Positions 17,347-30,301 of a stretch of 64,000 bases of DNA are shown here, in pieces. The notes beneath the pieces were generated by a model. It did not search any database and was not told the origin of the DNA. It worked only from the letters and a program-made list of their open reading frames with translations. This stretch comes from Rhodobacteraceae bacterium WFHF2C18 (GTDB lineage: Bacteria; Pseudomonadota; Alphaproteobacteria; Rhodobacterales; Rhodobacteraceae): assembly GCA_002166865.1 (NCBI GenBank), contig NHTQ01000006.1, forward strand, positions 186,001-250,000, written 5' to 3'. The position numbers and the translations under genes are program-made. How positions within the stretch are numbered: the first letter of the stretch is position 1; each line of letters begins with the position of its first letter.

Positions 17347-19626
17347 TCAACTGCACTTGGAATACCCGCAGTTCGCGCAGGTCATGCAGCCCTCGATCAT
17401 GCGCATGTCGTAGCTGCCGCAGGCCGGACAGGCCGGGCCCCGGGGGGCGCCGGTGTTGACAACCTGCGCCGTGGGGTCGGCCTTCAGGCCCAGGCCCTCG
17501 CCGTCGAGAAAGCCGATCTTGATCATGTGCTGCTCCAGCACGCCGCCGATCGCCGCCAGGATCGAGGGGATGTACTTGCCGCCCATCCAGGCGCCGCCCC
17601 GGGGATCGAAGACGGCCTTGAGCTCTTCGACCACGAAACTCACGTCGCCGCCCCGCCGGAACACCGCCGAGATCATCCGCGTCAGCGCCACGGTCCAGGC
17701 GAAATGCTCCATGTTCTTGGAGTTGATGAAGACCTCGAAGGGCCGGCGGTGCCCGTTCAGCACGATGTCGTTGACCGTCAGGTAGATCGCGTGGCTGCTG
17801 TCGGGCCACTTGAGCTTGTAGGTCGCCCCCTCCAGTTCCGCGGGCCGGTCCAGCGGTTCGGACATGTAGATGACCTCGCCGCCCTCCTGCGGCGCGGCGG
17901 AGGGCTCGGGCGTCTCGCCGGGCAGACGGTCCTCCTCCACGCTCAGGACACTGCCGGTCACCGCGTTCGGGCGGTAGGTGGTGCAGCCCTTGCAGCCCGT
18001 CTCGTAGGCTTCCAGGTAGACGTCCTTGAATGCCTCGAATGAGATGTCGGCGGGGCAGTTGATCGTCTTCGAGATCGAGCTGTCCACCCAGGTCTGCGCT
18101 GCCGCCTGCATGCGCAGATGATCGCCCGGCTGCAGGGTCTGGGCGTTGACGAAATAGTCCGGCAGCGGCGCCTCGCCGAAGCGCTCGCGCCACATCTGCA
18201 CGGCGTAGTCCACCACCTCCTCCTCGGTGCGCGAGCCGTCCTTCTGCAGCACCTTGCGCGTGTAGGAATAGGCAAAGACCGGCTCGATCCCCGAACTGAC
18301 GTTGCCGGCGTAAAGGCTGATGGTGCCCGTGGGCGCGATCGAGGTCAGCAGCGCGTTGCGGATGCCGTGCTCGGCCACGGCCGCGCGCACGTCGGCGTCC
18401 ATCCGCTGCATGGTGCCCGAGGCCAGGTAGGCCGAAGCGTCGAACAGCGGGAAGGGGCCCTTCTCCTTCGCCAGTTCCACGCTGGCCAGATAGGCGGTGC
18501 GCGCGATGCGGTGCAGCCAGGCCTCGGCCTGGCGCGCCGCCGCCGCGCTGCCGTAGCGCAGCTTCACCATCAGCAGGGCGTCGGCCAGGCCCGTGACCCC
18601 CAGCCCGATCCGCCGCTTGGCGGCGGCCTCGCGCGCCTGCGCCTCCAGGGGGAAGTTCGACACCTCCACCACGTTGTCCATCATGCGCACCGCCGTGGCG
18701 ACCAGATCGTCCAGCGCGTCCTCGTCCAGCGCCGCGCCCTCGCCGAAGGGATCGCGCACCAGCCGCGCCAGGTTGATCGATCCAAGCAGGCAGGCGCCAT
18801 AGGGCGGCAGGGGCTGTTCGCCGCAGGGATTGGTCGCGCTGATCTCCTCGCAGTAATGCAGGTTGTTGGCCTCGTTGATCCGGTCGATGAAGATCACCCC
18901 CGGTTCGGCGTAGTCATAGGTGGCCCGCGCGATGCGGTTCCACAGCTCGCGCGCCTGCACCGTCTTGTAGACCCGGCCGTCAAAGCGCAGCTCCCACGGC
19001 CCGTCGGCCTTCACCGCCTCCATGAAGGCGTCGGTCACCAGGACACTGAGATTGAACATGCGCAGCCGCGCGGCATCGGACTTGGCGCCGATGAAATCCT
19101 CGATGTCGGGATGGTCGCACCGCATGGTCGCCATCATCGCGCCCCGGCGCGAGCCCGCCGACATGATCGTGCGGCACATGGCATCCCAGACGTCCATGAA
19201 ACTCAGCGGCCCGCTGGCATCGGCGTCCACGCCCCGCACCTCGGCCCCGCGCGGCCGGATGGTGGAGAAGTCATAACCGATCCCGCCCCCCTGCTGCATG
19301 GTCAGGGCCGCCTCGCGCAGGTTGTCGAAGATACCGCCCATGTTGTCGGGGATCGTGCCCATGACGAAGCAGTTGAACAGGGTCACGTCACGGGCCGTGC
19401 CCGCCCCGGCCAGGATCCGGCCGGCGGGCAGGAAACGGAAATCCTCCAGCGCGCCGTAGAACCGCTTCTCCCAGGTTGCGGGGTCATCCTCCACCTTGGC
19501 CAGCGCACGGGCCACGCGGCGCCAGCTGTCCTCGACCGTCTCGTCGTGGACGGTGCCGTCAGCCGCCTTGTAGCGGTATTTCATGTCCCAGATGGCCTGG
19601 GCGATGGGGGCGGAGAAACGGGTCAT
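17347..19626 (-). CDS. nrdJ: Adenosylcobalamin-dependent (class II) ribonucleotide reductase
   Basis: 759 residues; reduces ribonucleotides to deoxyribonucleotides using coenzyme B12 and so works with or without oxygen. The start ATG 19626 has AAGGAG about 11 nt upstream. The substrate-site motifs include TLFNCFVMG, the NPCGEQPLPPYGACLLGS signature of class II/I catalytic loops and a glycine-rich finger loop. The C-terminus carries a zinc-ribbon-like CPACGSYDM ... CANCGYSKC segment. It stands alone with its own terminator and is divergent from the DUF1489 gene. No cobalamin riboswitch was seen in the 88-bp upstream interval. Confidence 0.95.
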   Translation of the reverse strand: MTRFSAPIAQAIWDMKYRYKAADGTVHDETVEDSWRRVARALAKVEDDPATWEKRFYGALEDFRFLPAGRILAGAGTARDVTLFNCFVMGTIPDNMGGIFDNLREAALTMQQGGGIGYDFSTIRPRGAEVRGVDADASGPLSFMDVWDAMCRTIMSAGSRRGAMMATMRCDHPDIEDFIGAKSDAARLRMFNLSVLVTDAFMEAVKADGPWELRFDGRVYKTVQARELWNRIARATYDYAEPGVIFIDRINEANNLHYCEEISATNPCGEQPLPPYGACLLGSINLARLVRDPFGEGAALDEDALDDLVATAVRMMDNVVEVSNFPLEAQAREAAAKRRIGLGVTGLADALLMVKLRYGSAAAARQAEAWLHRIARTAYLASVELAKEKGPFPLFDASAYLASGTMQRMDADVRAAVAEHGIRNALLTSIAPTGTISLYAGNVSSGIEPVFAYSYTRKVLQKDGSRTEEEVVDYAVQMWRERFGEAPLPDYFVNAQTLQPGDHLRMQAAAQTWVDSSISKTINCPADISFEAFKDVYLEAYETGCKGCTTYRPNAVTGSVLSVEEDRLPGETPEPSAAPQEGGEVIYMSEPLDRPAELEGATYKLKWPDSSHAIYLTVNDIVLNGHRRPFEVFINSKNMEHFAWTVALTRMISAVFRRGGDVSFVVEELKAVFDPRGGAWMGGKYIPSILAAIGGVLEQHMIKIGFLDGEGLGLKADPTAQVVNTGAPRGPACPACGSYDMRMIEGCMTCANCGYSKCS

Positions 19627-19714
19627 GGCAGCGACTCCTTGCCGGGAGGACACACAATAGCTTGAACCGCTCGGCATTTCCACTACCCTATATGCCCCCG
19701 AGGCAGGGATTCTC

Positions 19715-20143
19715 ATGGCCGGACTTCATCTGATCAAGCTCAGCGCGGGATCGAAAACCGTGGAAAGCATGGCCCGCTGGCAGGCGAGCGCTCCCGCCAA
19801 GGGGCCCGACGGCCTGCCCCGCCACGTCACCCGCATGTGGCCCCGCCGCGAAGCGGAGCTTCTGGACGGCGGCTCGATCTACTGGGTGGTCCAGGGCCTG
19901 ATCCAGGCCCGGCAGCGTATCCTGCGGCTTGACGAAGTGACAGGTGCGGACGGCGTGCGGCGCTGCGCCATCGTGCTCGATCCCCAGATCCTGCGCACCA
20001 CGACCGTGCCGCGCCGCCCCTTCCAGGGCTGGCGCTATCTGCGCCCCGAGGATGCGCCGGCCGACCTGCCCGCCCACCGGCAGGACGAGGATGACCTGCC
20101 GCCCGAGCTCTCGGCGGCGCTGGCCGACATCGGCGTGATCTGA
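19715..20143 (+). CDS. DUF1489 family protein
   Basis: 142 residues, cytoplasmic. The N-terminus (MAGLHLIKLSAGSKTVESM) and the core (WPRREAELLDGGSIYWVVQG and LDPQILRTTTVPRRPFQGWRYL) match the DUF1489 family, which is restricted mainly to Alphaproteobacteria and whose function is unknown. Divergent from nrdJ with only 88 bp between starts, so the two may share regulation. Confidence 0.9.
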   Translation: MAGLHLIKLSAGSKTVESMARWQASAPAKGPDGLPRHVTRMWPRREAELLDGGSIYWVVQGLIQARQRILRLDEVTGADGVRRCAIVLDPQILRTTTVPRRPFQGWRYLRPEDAPADLPAHRQDEDDLPPELSAALADIGVI

Positions 20144-20355
20144 AGACCGGATCGAAGCCGGGCGCCCGGATGCGCCCGCGCTGCTGTGGGCGGCGCCCGC
20201 CGCGGTCCGCAGCGGCCGATCACGCACAATTGACCGGCGTCTTTCCGCCGGCTCTTTTGAACGTCGCGATGGAACGCCTATTTCACCTATACGTTGATTG
20301 AGAGGCCCCACGGGGGGCCGTATCCGAACACCTCGCGAGAACAGGAGGACATGAC

Positions 20356-20943
20356 ATGCCCAAGGCGACCCTTTCCCTCTACGCGGCCGCGATCGCGCTG
20401 GCCACCGGGCCGGCGCTTGCCGGCACGCTCGACGCACCCGAGCCCGACCCCAACCTTGCCCCGGCGCCAGCGCCCGTGAACGTCGGCCCGGACTGGACGG
20501 GCTTCTACGGCGGGGCGCAACTGGGCTACGGCGACGTGGACACCAATGTCCCTCTGCAAGGCGACGGTTTCATCGGCGGCCTGACGGCCGGCTACGATTA
20601 CGATTTCGGCACCTGGGTCGTGGGCGGTGCAATCGACCATGACTGGGCGGACATCAGCCTGGGCGGCGGTGCCGACCTCGATACCGTGTGGCGCGCCAAG
20701 TTGCGGGCCGGCTACAAGGTGGGCCGCGGCCTCGTCTACGGGACCGGCGGCTATGCCAACGCCGATGTCGATACCATCGGTGACGATGACGGCTATTTCA
20801 TCGGCGCCGGCTACGAGCACATGGTGACCGACCAGTTCAGCCTCGGTGGCGAGGTCCTGTACCACGAGTTCGACAATTTCAGCGGCACTGGCGCTGATGT
20901 CGATGCCACCACGGTTCAGGTGCGCGGCACCTTCCGCTTCTGA
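20356..20943 (+). CDS. Outer-membrane beta-barrel protein
   Basis: 195 residues with a Sec signal peptide (about 1-23, ending ALA), a short proline-rich linker and a barrel domain of alternating strands ending in phenylalanine (VRGTFRF), the usual outer-membrane insertion signal. The WTGFYGGAQLGYG and AGYDYDFGTWVVGG segments are typical of OmpA-like/Omp25-type eight-stranded barrels. ATG 20356 has AGGAGG upstream. It stands alone and is followed by a terminator hairpin. Confidence 0.88.
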   Translation: MPKATLSLYAAAIALATGPALAGTLDAPEPDPNLAPAPAPVNVGPDWTGFYGGAQLGYGDVDTNVPLQGDGFIGGLTAGYDYDFGTWVVGGAIDHDWADISLGGGADLDTVWRAKLRAGYKVGRGLVYGTGGYANADVDTIGDDDGYFIGAGYEHMVTDQFSLGGEVLYHEFDNFSGTGADVDATTVQVRGTFRF

Positions 20944-20970
20944 TCCGGTTACGCACCCACCGCGCGCACC

Positions 20971-21002
20971 GGGCGCGTCCTTCCAAGGGCGCGCCCGTTC
21001 TT
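20971..21002 (+). terminator. Terminator after the outer-membrane barrel gene
   Basis: GGGCGCG (20971-20977) pairs with CGCGCCC (20990-20996) around a 12-nt loop and is followed by GTTCTTGT, a modest U-tract. Confidence 0.6.
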
Positions 21003-21133
21003 GTGTCGGGGCGTGGACGGGCCTGCCGGACGCGGGCGGAAACCGTTCGGCCCGGACACAGACGTCGTGCCGGGGTCTGGGTCACGGACAACACGGTGAA
21101 GGCGCAGGCGCCATCGTCCATGCGAGGCAGGCC

Positions 21134-21826
21134 TCAGTCCAAACCCAGCGCCTGCGTCAGGGTTCGCATGGTGGCGCGGTCGGCCGCGTCCATGGGCGCA
21201 CGCCGTACCCCGAACAGCGTTGCCTGACTGCGCAGGATCAGCCCGTCATCCAGTGTTTTCAGGTGGTTGGCCCGCAGGGTATTGCCGGTCGAGGTGATGT
21301 CGGCGATGGCCTCTGCCGTTTCGTTCTTGACGGTTCCCTCGGTCGCCCCCTGGCTGTCGACCAGTTGGTAATCGGCCACGGTTTCGCGCAGGAACTCGCG
21401 CACCAGACGATGATACTTGGTCGCGATTCTCATGCGAAATCCGTGCCTCAGGCGAAACGCCGCCGCGGCCGCGTCCAGATCGTCCAGGGTGTTCACATCC
21501 ACCCAGGCCGTCGGCACCGCCAATACCAGGTCGGCATGGCCAAATCCCAGTTCCGCAAGTTCCTCGACGCGGGCATCCCACTGGCCCAGTTTCTCACGCA
21601 CCAGATCGGTCCCGGTCACGCCCAGATGGATGCGACCGGCGGCCAGTTCGCGCGGGATCTCTCCGGCGGACAGCAGGACAAGTTCAACGTTGTCAATGCC
21701 TTGCACGAAGCCGGCGTATTCGCGCTCCGACCCGGCCCGGCCAAGCTCCACGCCGCGCGCCCCGAACCAGTCAAAGGTCTTCTCCATCAGCCGCCCCTTG
21801 GACGGCACCCCCAGCTTGAGGCTCAT
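21134..21826 (-). CDS. hisG: ATP phosphoribosyltransferase, short form
   Basis: 230 residues; catalyses the first step of histidine synthesis (ATP plus PRPP). At this length it lacks the C-terminal regulatory domain of long HisG and therefore needs HisZ, which is encoded directly upstream with a 4-nt overlap (21823-21826). The family signatures LGVPSKGRL at the start, the VTGTDLVRE loop and the PRPP-binding stretch EAIADITSTGNTLRAN are visible. Last gene of hisS-hisZ-hisG. Confidence 0.95.
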   Translation of the reverse strand: MSLKLGVPSKGRLMEKTFDWFGARGVELGRAGSEREYAGFVQGIDNVELVLLSAGEIPRELAAGRIHLGVTGTDLVREKLGQWDARVEELAELGFGHADLVLAVPTAWVDVNTLDDLDAAAAAFRLRHGFRMRIATKYHRLVREFLRETVADYQLVDSQGATEGTVKNETAEAIADITSTGNTLRANHLKTLDDGLILRSQATLFGVRRAPMDAADRATMRTLTQALGLD

Positions 21827-22908
21827 GTCCCGCCTCCCAACTGCAGCGTTAGCCCCGGCCGGATCACACCGCCCACGGCCGGTATCTCGCGCCCGCCCCC
21901 CAGTTGCCGGGTCAGCGCATCGTAGCGCCCGCCCGTGGCCACCGGCGGCAGGTCGGGGCGGTTCTCGGCATAGAACCCGAAGACGAAGCCGTCGTAGTAT
22001 TCCATTTGCGTGCGCCCGTAGCTGGCCTCGAAGTCCAGCGACTCCACCGCGATCCCGCGCGCGCTCAGTGCCTCCAGCCGCCGGGCAAGCCGCTCGACGG
22101 CCGGCCGGATCGCCGGCATATCCACGGCGATGTCTCGCAGCCGCTCCAGCGCATTGTCCGAGGTCTCGCGCACGGCGAGGATCGCATCGATCAGCGCCAC
22201 CTCGTTTTCCGAGATCGGAGGAGTCGCGGCATCCTCCTGCAAGCTCTTGATACGGCTCAGGATTTCCTCGCGCGTGCGCAGCCCGATCACCGGGCCCGCG
22301 CCCGCCATGGGATCCGCCTGCGCCAAGAGCTTGGCCCGGCTCGCCGGCACCGGCGCCCGGCCCGCGTACCGGTCCATCAGCGCCCGGAACCGTCGCGGCC
22401 GCCACAGGTGCCGCCGCAGCGCGGCCTTGCGCCGATCGGTGGTGCGCAGCCCCTCCACCGCGGCCATGAGCAACCCGATGTCACCGGTGGCCGCGCGCAG
22501 GCCCAGAGGCCTGAGAATGTCGAAGATCAGGGCGAAGACCCGGGCCTCGGCCGCCTCGGGCGCCGTCCGCTCGAACACCTCGTAGCCCGCCTGCAGGTAC
22601 TCGTTGGCCCGGTCGGGATCGTCCTCCTGCCGGCGGAAGACCTCTCCGGCATAGGTGTAGCAGGCCGGCTCGGCGCCGTGGGCCATGTGCATCTGCACCA
22701 CCGGCACGGTGAAGTCGGGCCGCAGCATCTGTTCGCCGCGCAGCGCGTCCGACGTGACGTAGGCCCGCGCGCGGATGTCCTCGCCGTAGAGGTCCAGCAG
22801 CGCCTCGGCCGGTTGCAGGATCGCCGTCTCGACGGGCGTGGCCCCTGCCCCCTCGAAAAGATCCCGCAGGCGCGCGGCCTCGGCCCGGATCGCGGCGCGG
22901 TCCGCCAT
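21823..22908 (-). CDS. hisZ: ATP phosphoribosyltransferase regulatory subunit
   Basis: 361 residues; a HisS-like paralogue without aminoacylation activity that activates short HisG and confers histidine feedback. It keeps the class II synthetase core (LRPDFTVPVVQMHM, YAGEVFRR, a C-terminal GRYDALTRQLGG motif) but lacks the anticodon-binding domain. The chosen ATG at 22908 overlaps the hisS stop (ATGA); the longer upstream frame would lie inside hisS. Confidence 0.93.
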   Translation of the reverse strand: MADRAAIRAEAARLRDLFEGAGATPVETAILQPAEALLDLYGEDIRARAYVTSDALRGEQMLRPDFTVPVVQMHMAHGAEPACYTYAGEVFRRQEDDPDRANEYLQAGYEVFERTAPEAAEARVFALIFDILRPLGLRAATGDIGLLMAAVEGLRTTDRRKAALRRHLWRPRRFRALMDRYAGRAPVPASRAKLLAQADPMAGAGPVIGLRTREEILSRIKSLQEDAATPPISENEVALIDAILAVRETSDNALERLRDIAVDMPAIRPAVERLARRLEALSARGIAVESLDFEASYGRTQMEYYDGFVFGFYAENRPDLPPVATGGRYDALTRQLGGGREIPAVGGVIRPGLTLQLGGGT

Positions 22909-24395
22909 CACGTCCGCACGCCCAGAATTTCGCGCACTGTCTCGAGCAGCCGCCCGCGGGGCACCTCGACCTGGCTGGGCCGCTCCTTCCATTCCTCCAG
23001 GGTGGCGCTTTCGGCGATCTGCGCACCCAGGACCAGGTCCTTGATCTGCACCACACCCTTTTCCTTTTCATCCGCGCCCTGGATCACGGCGGCCGGCGCC
23101 CCCCGACGGTCCGCGTATTTCAACTGGTTGCCGAAGTTCTTCGGATTGCCCAGGTACACCTCGGCCCGGATCCCGGCATCGCGCAGCTCGCCGACCATTT
23201 CCTGATAATCGGCCATGCTGTCGCGATCCATGACCGTCACCACCACGGGCCCCTCCACCGTGCCGCCGATCCGGCCCTTGGCGTGCAGCGCGGCCAACAG
23301 GCGGTCCACCCCGACCGACACGCCGGTCGCCGGCACGGCCTGCCCGGTGAAGCGCTTGACCAGATCGTCATAGCGCCCGCCCCCGGCGACCGAGCCGAAC
23401 TGGCGCTTGCGGCCCTTGTCGTCATGGATCTCGAAGGTCAGTTCGGCCTCGAACACGGGCCCGGTGTAGTAGCCCAGCCCGCGCACCACGCTGGGATCAA
23501 TCTCCACGCGGTCTGGGCCGTAGCCCTGTGCCGCCAGCAACGCAGCGATCTCTTCAAGCTCGCGCACGCCCTCCCCGCCGATGGCGCTCTCGCCGACAGC
23601 GGCACGCAGGTTGTCCAGCGTCCCGGCCGCATCCGCGGCCTTGGAGGTGAGAAAGGCCAGCACCGGTTCGGCCTGATCGGGGCTGAGCCCCACCCCCTCG
23701 ATGAAGGCGCCGGAGGCATCCTTGCGCCCGGTGGTCAGAAGCTGGCGCACCCCCTCCTCGCCCACCTTGTCGAACTTGTCGATCGTGCGCATCACGGCGG
23801 CGCTGCGCTCCTCTTCCTCGGCCAGTCCCATGCTCTCCAGCACGCCGTTCAGCACCTTCCGGTTGTTGACGCGCACGATGTAATCCCCGCGCGGGATGCC
23901 CACCTCCTCCAGCACCTCGGCCAGCATCGCGCACATCTCGGCATCGGCGGCCATGCGGGCCGAGCCCACCGTGTCCGCATCGCATTGATAGAACTGGCGG
24001 TAACGGCCCGGCCCCGGCTTCTCGTTGCGCCAGACGGGGCCCATGGCATAGCGGCGGTAGGGCGTGGGCAAATCGTTGCGGTGCTGGGCATAGACGCGGG
24101 CCAGCGGCGCGGTCAGATCATAGCGCAACGCCAGCCAGTCGCCCTTGCCGTGCTCGTCCTCCTCCTGCCAGGCGAAGACGCCCTCGTTGGGCCGGTCGGT
24201 GTCGGGCAGGAACTTGCCCAGCGCCTCGACCGTTTCCACCGCGCTGCTTTCCAGCGCGTCGAACCCGTAACGGTGGTAGACCCCGGCGATCTTCTGCAGC
24301 ATCTCGGCGCGTTCGGTCACCTCGGCGCCGAAATAGTCGCGAAAGCCCTTGGGCGTCTCGGCCTTGGGGCGGGGCTGTTTGCGGGTCTTGGCCAT
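22908..24395 (-). CDS. hisS: Histidyl-tRNA synthetase
   Basis: 495 residues, longer than the roughly 420 of enterobacterial HisS but normal for the alphaproteobacterial type. Class II motifs: [15 protein letters not shown] (motif 2 region), [27 protein letters not shown], the histidine-specific [13 protein letters not shown] and [12 protein letters not shown], then a C-terminal anticodon-binding domain (from about 390). First gene of an operon with hisZ and hisG, tying charging and synthesis together. Confidence 0.96.
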   Translation of the reverse strand: MAKTRKQPRPKAETPKGFRDYFGAEVTERAEMLQKIAGVYHRYGFDALESSAVETVEALGKFLPDTDRPNEGVFAWQEEDEHGKGDWLALRYDLTAPLARVYAQHRNDLPTPYRRYAMGPVWRNEKPGPGRYRQFYQCDADTVGSARMAADAEMCAMLAEVLEEVGIPRGDYIVRVNNRKVLNGVLESMGLAEEEERSAAVMRTIDKFDKVGEEGVRQLLTTGRKDASGAFIEGVGLSPDQAEPVLAFLTSKAADAAGTLDNLRAAVGESAIGGEGVRELEEIAALLAAQGYGPDRVEIDPSVVRGLGYYTGPVFEAELTFEIHDDKGRKRQFGSVAGGGRYDDLVKRFTGQAVPATGVSVGVDRLLAALHAKGRIGGTVEGPVVVTVMDRDSMADYQEMVGELRDAGIRAEVYLGNPKNFGNQLKYADRRGAPAAVIQGADEKEKGVVQIKDLVLGAQIAESATLEEWKERPSQVEVPRGRLLETVREILGVRT

Positions 24396-24501
24396 CTTGC
24401 GGATCCCTGGCAGAGGCAGTCGCCGCGGGGTCTAGCGGATGGGGCCACCGGGGGCAAGCGACCGCCTTGACCGCCGGGGGTCCAGGGGCGTAACTGCTCG
24501 C

Positions 24502-24699
24502 ATGACGGATCTCGAGGAACGGATCGCCCACCTGACGCGCGCGTTGGACGACCTGTCCGAGGTGGTCGCCCGGCAGGAGGCCGAGATCGCCACGCTCACC
24601 CGCCGTGTCGCCCTGCTGATGGAACGCGAGGCCGCGCGCGAAGACGCCGAAGGCGGCCAGATCCTGCTGGGCGACGACCGGCCACCGCCCCACTGGTGA
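24502..24699 (+). CDS. slyX: SlyX family protein
   Basis: 65 residues. A heptad-patterned helix (about 3-45, LEERIAHLTRALDDLSEVV...) predicts a coiled coil, and the C-terminal PPPHW-type ending is the hallmark of SlyX. An upstream in-frame ATG at 24439 would overlap the hisS promoter, so 24502 is preferred. Function unknown in the family. The next gene starts 14 nt downstream and may be co-transcribed. Confidence 0.85.
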   Translation: MTDLEERIAHLTRALDDLSEVVARQEAEIATLTRRVALLMEREAAREDAEGGQILLGDDRPPPHW

Positions 24700-24713
24700 G
24701 GAAAGACACCGCG

Positions 24714-25139
24714 ATGACGGAAATCCTGAAGATCCTGCACTTCCTCGCTCTGGCGGCCGCGGTCGGCGGCGGAGTGGCGAACATGGCCGGCGCCATGCAG
24801 ATGAAATCGGCCGAGGGTCCGGCGCGCGCCGCGATCAGCGCCCTGCAGGCCCGCGTCTCACGCATCTCGGCCGGGGCTCTGGCGCTTTTGTGGATCACCG
24901 GGATTGCGCTGGTCTACGATATCTACGGCGGATGGGGTGGATTCGGCTGGGCCTTCTGGGCCAAGATCGCCGCGGTCGTCGGTCTGACGGCCACCTCGGC
25001 CACGGCGCAGGTGTTGATGGCACGGGCGCGGGCGGCCGGCGGGCCGCCCCCGGCCGGCGTGATCCCCAAGCTAGGCCGCGCCGGCATGGTCTTCGCCTTG
25101 GCCTCGGTGGTCTTCGCCACGCTGGCCTTCACCTACTAG
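24714..25139 (+). CDS. Membrane protein of unknown function
   Basis: 141 residues from ATG 24714 with GAGGAAAG upstream. Four hydrophobic segments (about 8-27, 50-70, 80-100 and 118-138). The first contains a glycine-rich AAAVGGGVANMAG pattern, and W residues in the second and third loops (GGWGGFGWAFW) suggest a heme- or quinone-type membrane fold, but no ligand is certain. It lies between slyX and the end of dnaE. Confidence 0.65.
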   Translation: MTEILKILHFLALAAAVGGGVANMAGAMQMKSAEGPARAAISALQARVSRISAGALALLWITGIALVYDIYGGWGGFGWAFWAKIAAVVGLTATSATAQVLMARARAAGGPPPAGVIPKLGRAGMVFALASVVFATLAFTY

Positions 25140-25142
25140 GGC

Positions 25143-28646
<3,504 letters not shown>

Positions 28647-28777
28647 GCGGCCAGCCTACTGCGGCGGATCGGCGAACGGAAGGCGCCGCGCGCGCCACCG
28701 AGGCCCATTGCGGTCCGGGGCCGGCCTGCGCTACTGAGGGTCCGACCGCGAGCCCATCTCACGCAGGGGATCCCCGC

Positions 28778-30301
28778 TTGACAGCCCCATTGCTGCGCCT
28801 TTCCGGACTGACCAAGACCTATCCCGGGGTCACCGCCTGCGACGATGTCTCCTTCGACATCCGCGAGGGAGAGGTGCACGCCCTGCTGGGCGAGAACGGG
28901 GCCGGCAAGTCCACTCTGGTCAAGATGATCTACGGCCTGGTCAAGCCCGACGGCGGCACGATGGAAAGGCGCGGCACCGCCTATGCCCCGTCCGAGCCGC
29001 GGGCCGCCCGCGCTGCCGGTGTGGCGATGGTCTTCCAGCACTTTTCGCTGTTCGACGCGCTCAGCGTGGCCGAGAACATCGCCCTGGGGATGGAACAGCC
29101 CCCGCCGATGCGTGATCTCACCCGCCGGATCCGCGCCGTGTCCGAGGATTACGGCCTGCCGCTCGATCCGCACCGCATGGTCGGCGACCTCTCGGCCGGC
29201 GAGCGGCAGAGGGTCGAGATCGTGCGCTGCCTGCTGCAGGACCCCGGGCTTCTGATCATGGACGAACCCACCAGCGTGCTGACCCCGCAAGAGGTGGAGA
29301 TCCTGTTCCGGACCCTGCGCAAGCTCACGGCGGAGGGCGTGGCGATCCTCTATATCTCGCACAAGCTCGACGAGATCCGCGCGCTGTGCGACCGGGCCAC
29401 CATCCTGCGGCAGGGCCGCAACGTCGCCACCTGCGTCCCGCGCGAGACCACCACCCGCGAAATGGCCGAGATGATGGTGGGCGGCGCTTTCGCCGCGCCG
29501 CAGGGCGCGGGCCGCCCGGCCGGCGAGGTCGTGCTTGACGTCACCGGCCTGTCCGCCGCTTCGCCCAATCCCTTCGGCACCGCCCTGAAGAACCTGCATT
29601 TCACCGTACACGCCGGCGAGGTGCTGGGAATCGGCGGCGTCGCCGGAAACGGGCAGGACGAGCTGCTGTCCGCGCTCTCGGGCGAGCTGGCCACCGCCCC
29701 GGGCGCGGTCACCCTGTCGGGCCGGCCGATCGGCCGGCTGGGGCCGGCCGCGCGCCGCCGCCTCGGGCTGCTGAGCGCGCCGGAGGAACGGCTGGGCCAC
29801 GCCGCCGCGCCCGAGATGAGCCTGACCGAGAACGCGGTGCTGACGGCCGCCGAACGCGAGGACCTGCTGACCCGCGGCTTCCTGCGCTGGCCCGCCGCCG
29901 AGGCCTTCGCCCGCCGCATCATCGCTTCCTTCGACGTGCGCACGCCAGGGCCCGGCACGGCAGCGCGGGCGCTGTCGGGCGGCAACCTGCAGAAATTCGT
30001 CATCGGCCGCGAGATCCTTCAGCGGCCCGCCGTCCTGGTTGTCAATCAGCCCACCTGGGGCGTGGACGCCGCCGCCGCGGCGGCGATCCGCCAGGCCCTT
30101 CTGGACCAGGCCGCACGCGGGGCCGCCGTGGTCTGCATCAGCCAGGATCTGGACGAGCTGATGGAGATCTCCGACCGCTTCGCGGCCCTCAACGAGGGCC
30201 GGTTGTCCGACATCCGCCCCGCCCGCGACCTCGGGGTCGAGGAAATCGGCCTGATGATGGGTGGCGCCCACGGCATGGAGGTCGCCCATGCCCAGGCTTG
30301 A
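28778..30301 (+). CDS. Nucleoside-type ABC transporter, double ATP-binding subunit
   Basis: 507 residues starting at a TTG codon; no ATG in frame nearby preserves the N-terminal strand TAPLLRLSGLTKTYPGV. The first cassette has Walker A GENGAGKS (38-45), signature LSAGERQRVEI and Walker B LLIMDEPT. The second has a degenerate Walker A (GVAGNGQDELL) and signature LSGGNLQKFVIGRE, the asymmetry usual in BMP/sugar-type importers. First gene of an operon with two permeases and a BMP-family binding protein. Confidence 0.93.
   Translation: MTAPLLRLSGLTKTYPGVTACDDVSFDIREGEVHALLGENGAGKSTLVKMIYGLVKPDGGTMERRGTAYAPSEPRAARAAGVAMVFQHFSLFDALSVAENIALGMEQPPPMRDLTRRIRAVSEDYGLPLDPHRMVGDLSAGERQRVEIVRCLLQDPGLLIMDEPTSVLTPQEVEILFRTLRKLTAEGVAILYISHKLDEIRALCDRATILRQGRNVATCVPRETTTREMAEMMVGGAFAAPQGAGRPAGEVVLDVTGLSAASPNPFGTALKNLHFTVHAGEVLGIGGVAGNGQDELLSALSGELATAPGAVTLSGRPIGRLGPAARRRLGLLSAPEERLGHAAAPEMSLTENAVLTAAEREDLLTRGFLRWPAAEAFARRIIASFDVRTPGPGTAARALSGGNLQKFVIGREILQRPAVLVVNQPTWGVDAAAAAAIRQALLDQAARGAAVVCISQDLDELMEISDRFAALNEGRLSDIRPARDLGVEEIGLMMGGAHGMEVAHAQA

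Noticed and set aside
19652..19693. NrdR-box-like sequences between nrdJ and the DUF1489 gene
   Set aside because: ACACAATA matches one half of an NrdR box and CCTATATG resembles another, but neither gives a full palindrome and the helical spacing is not clear.
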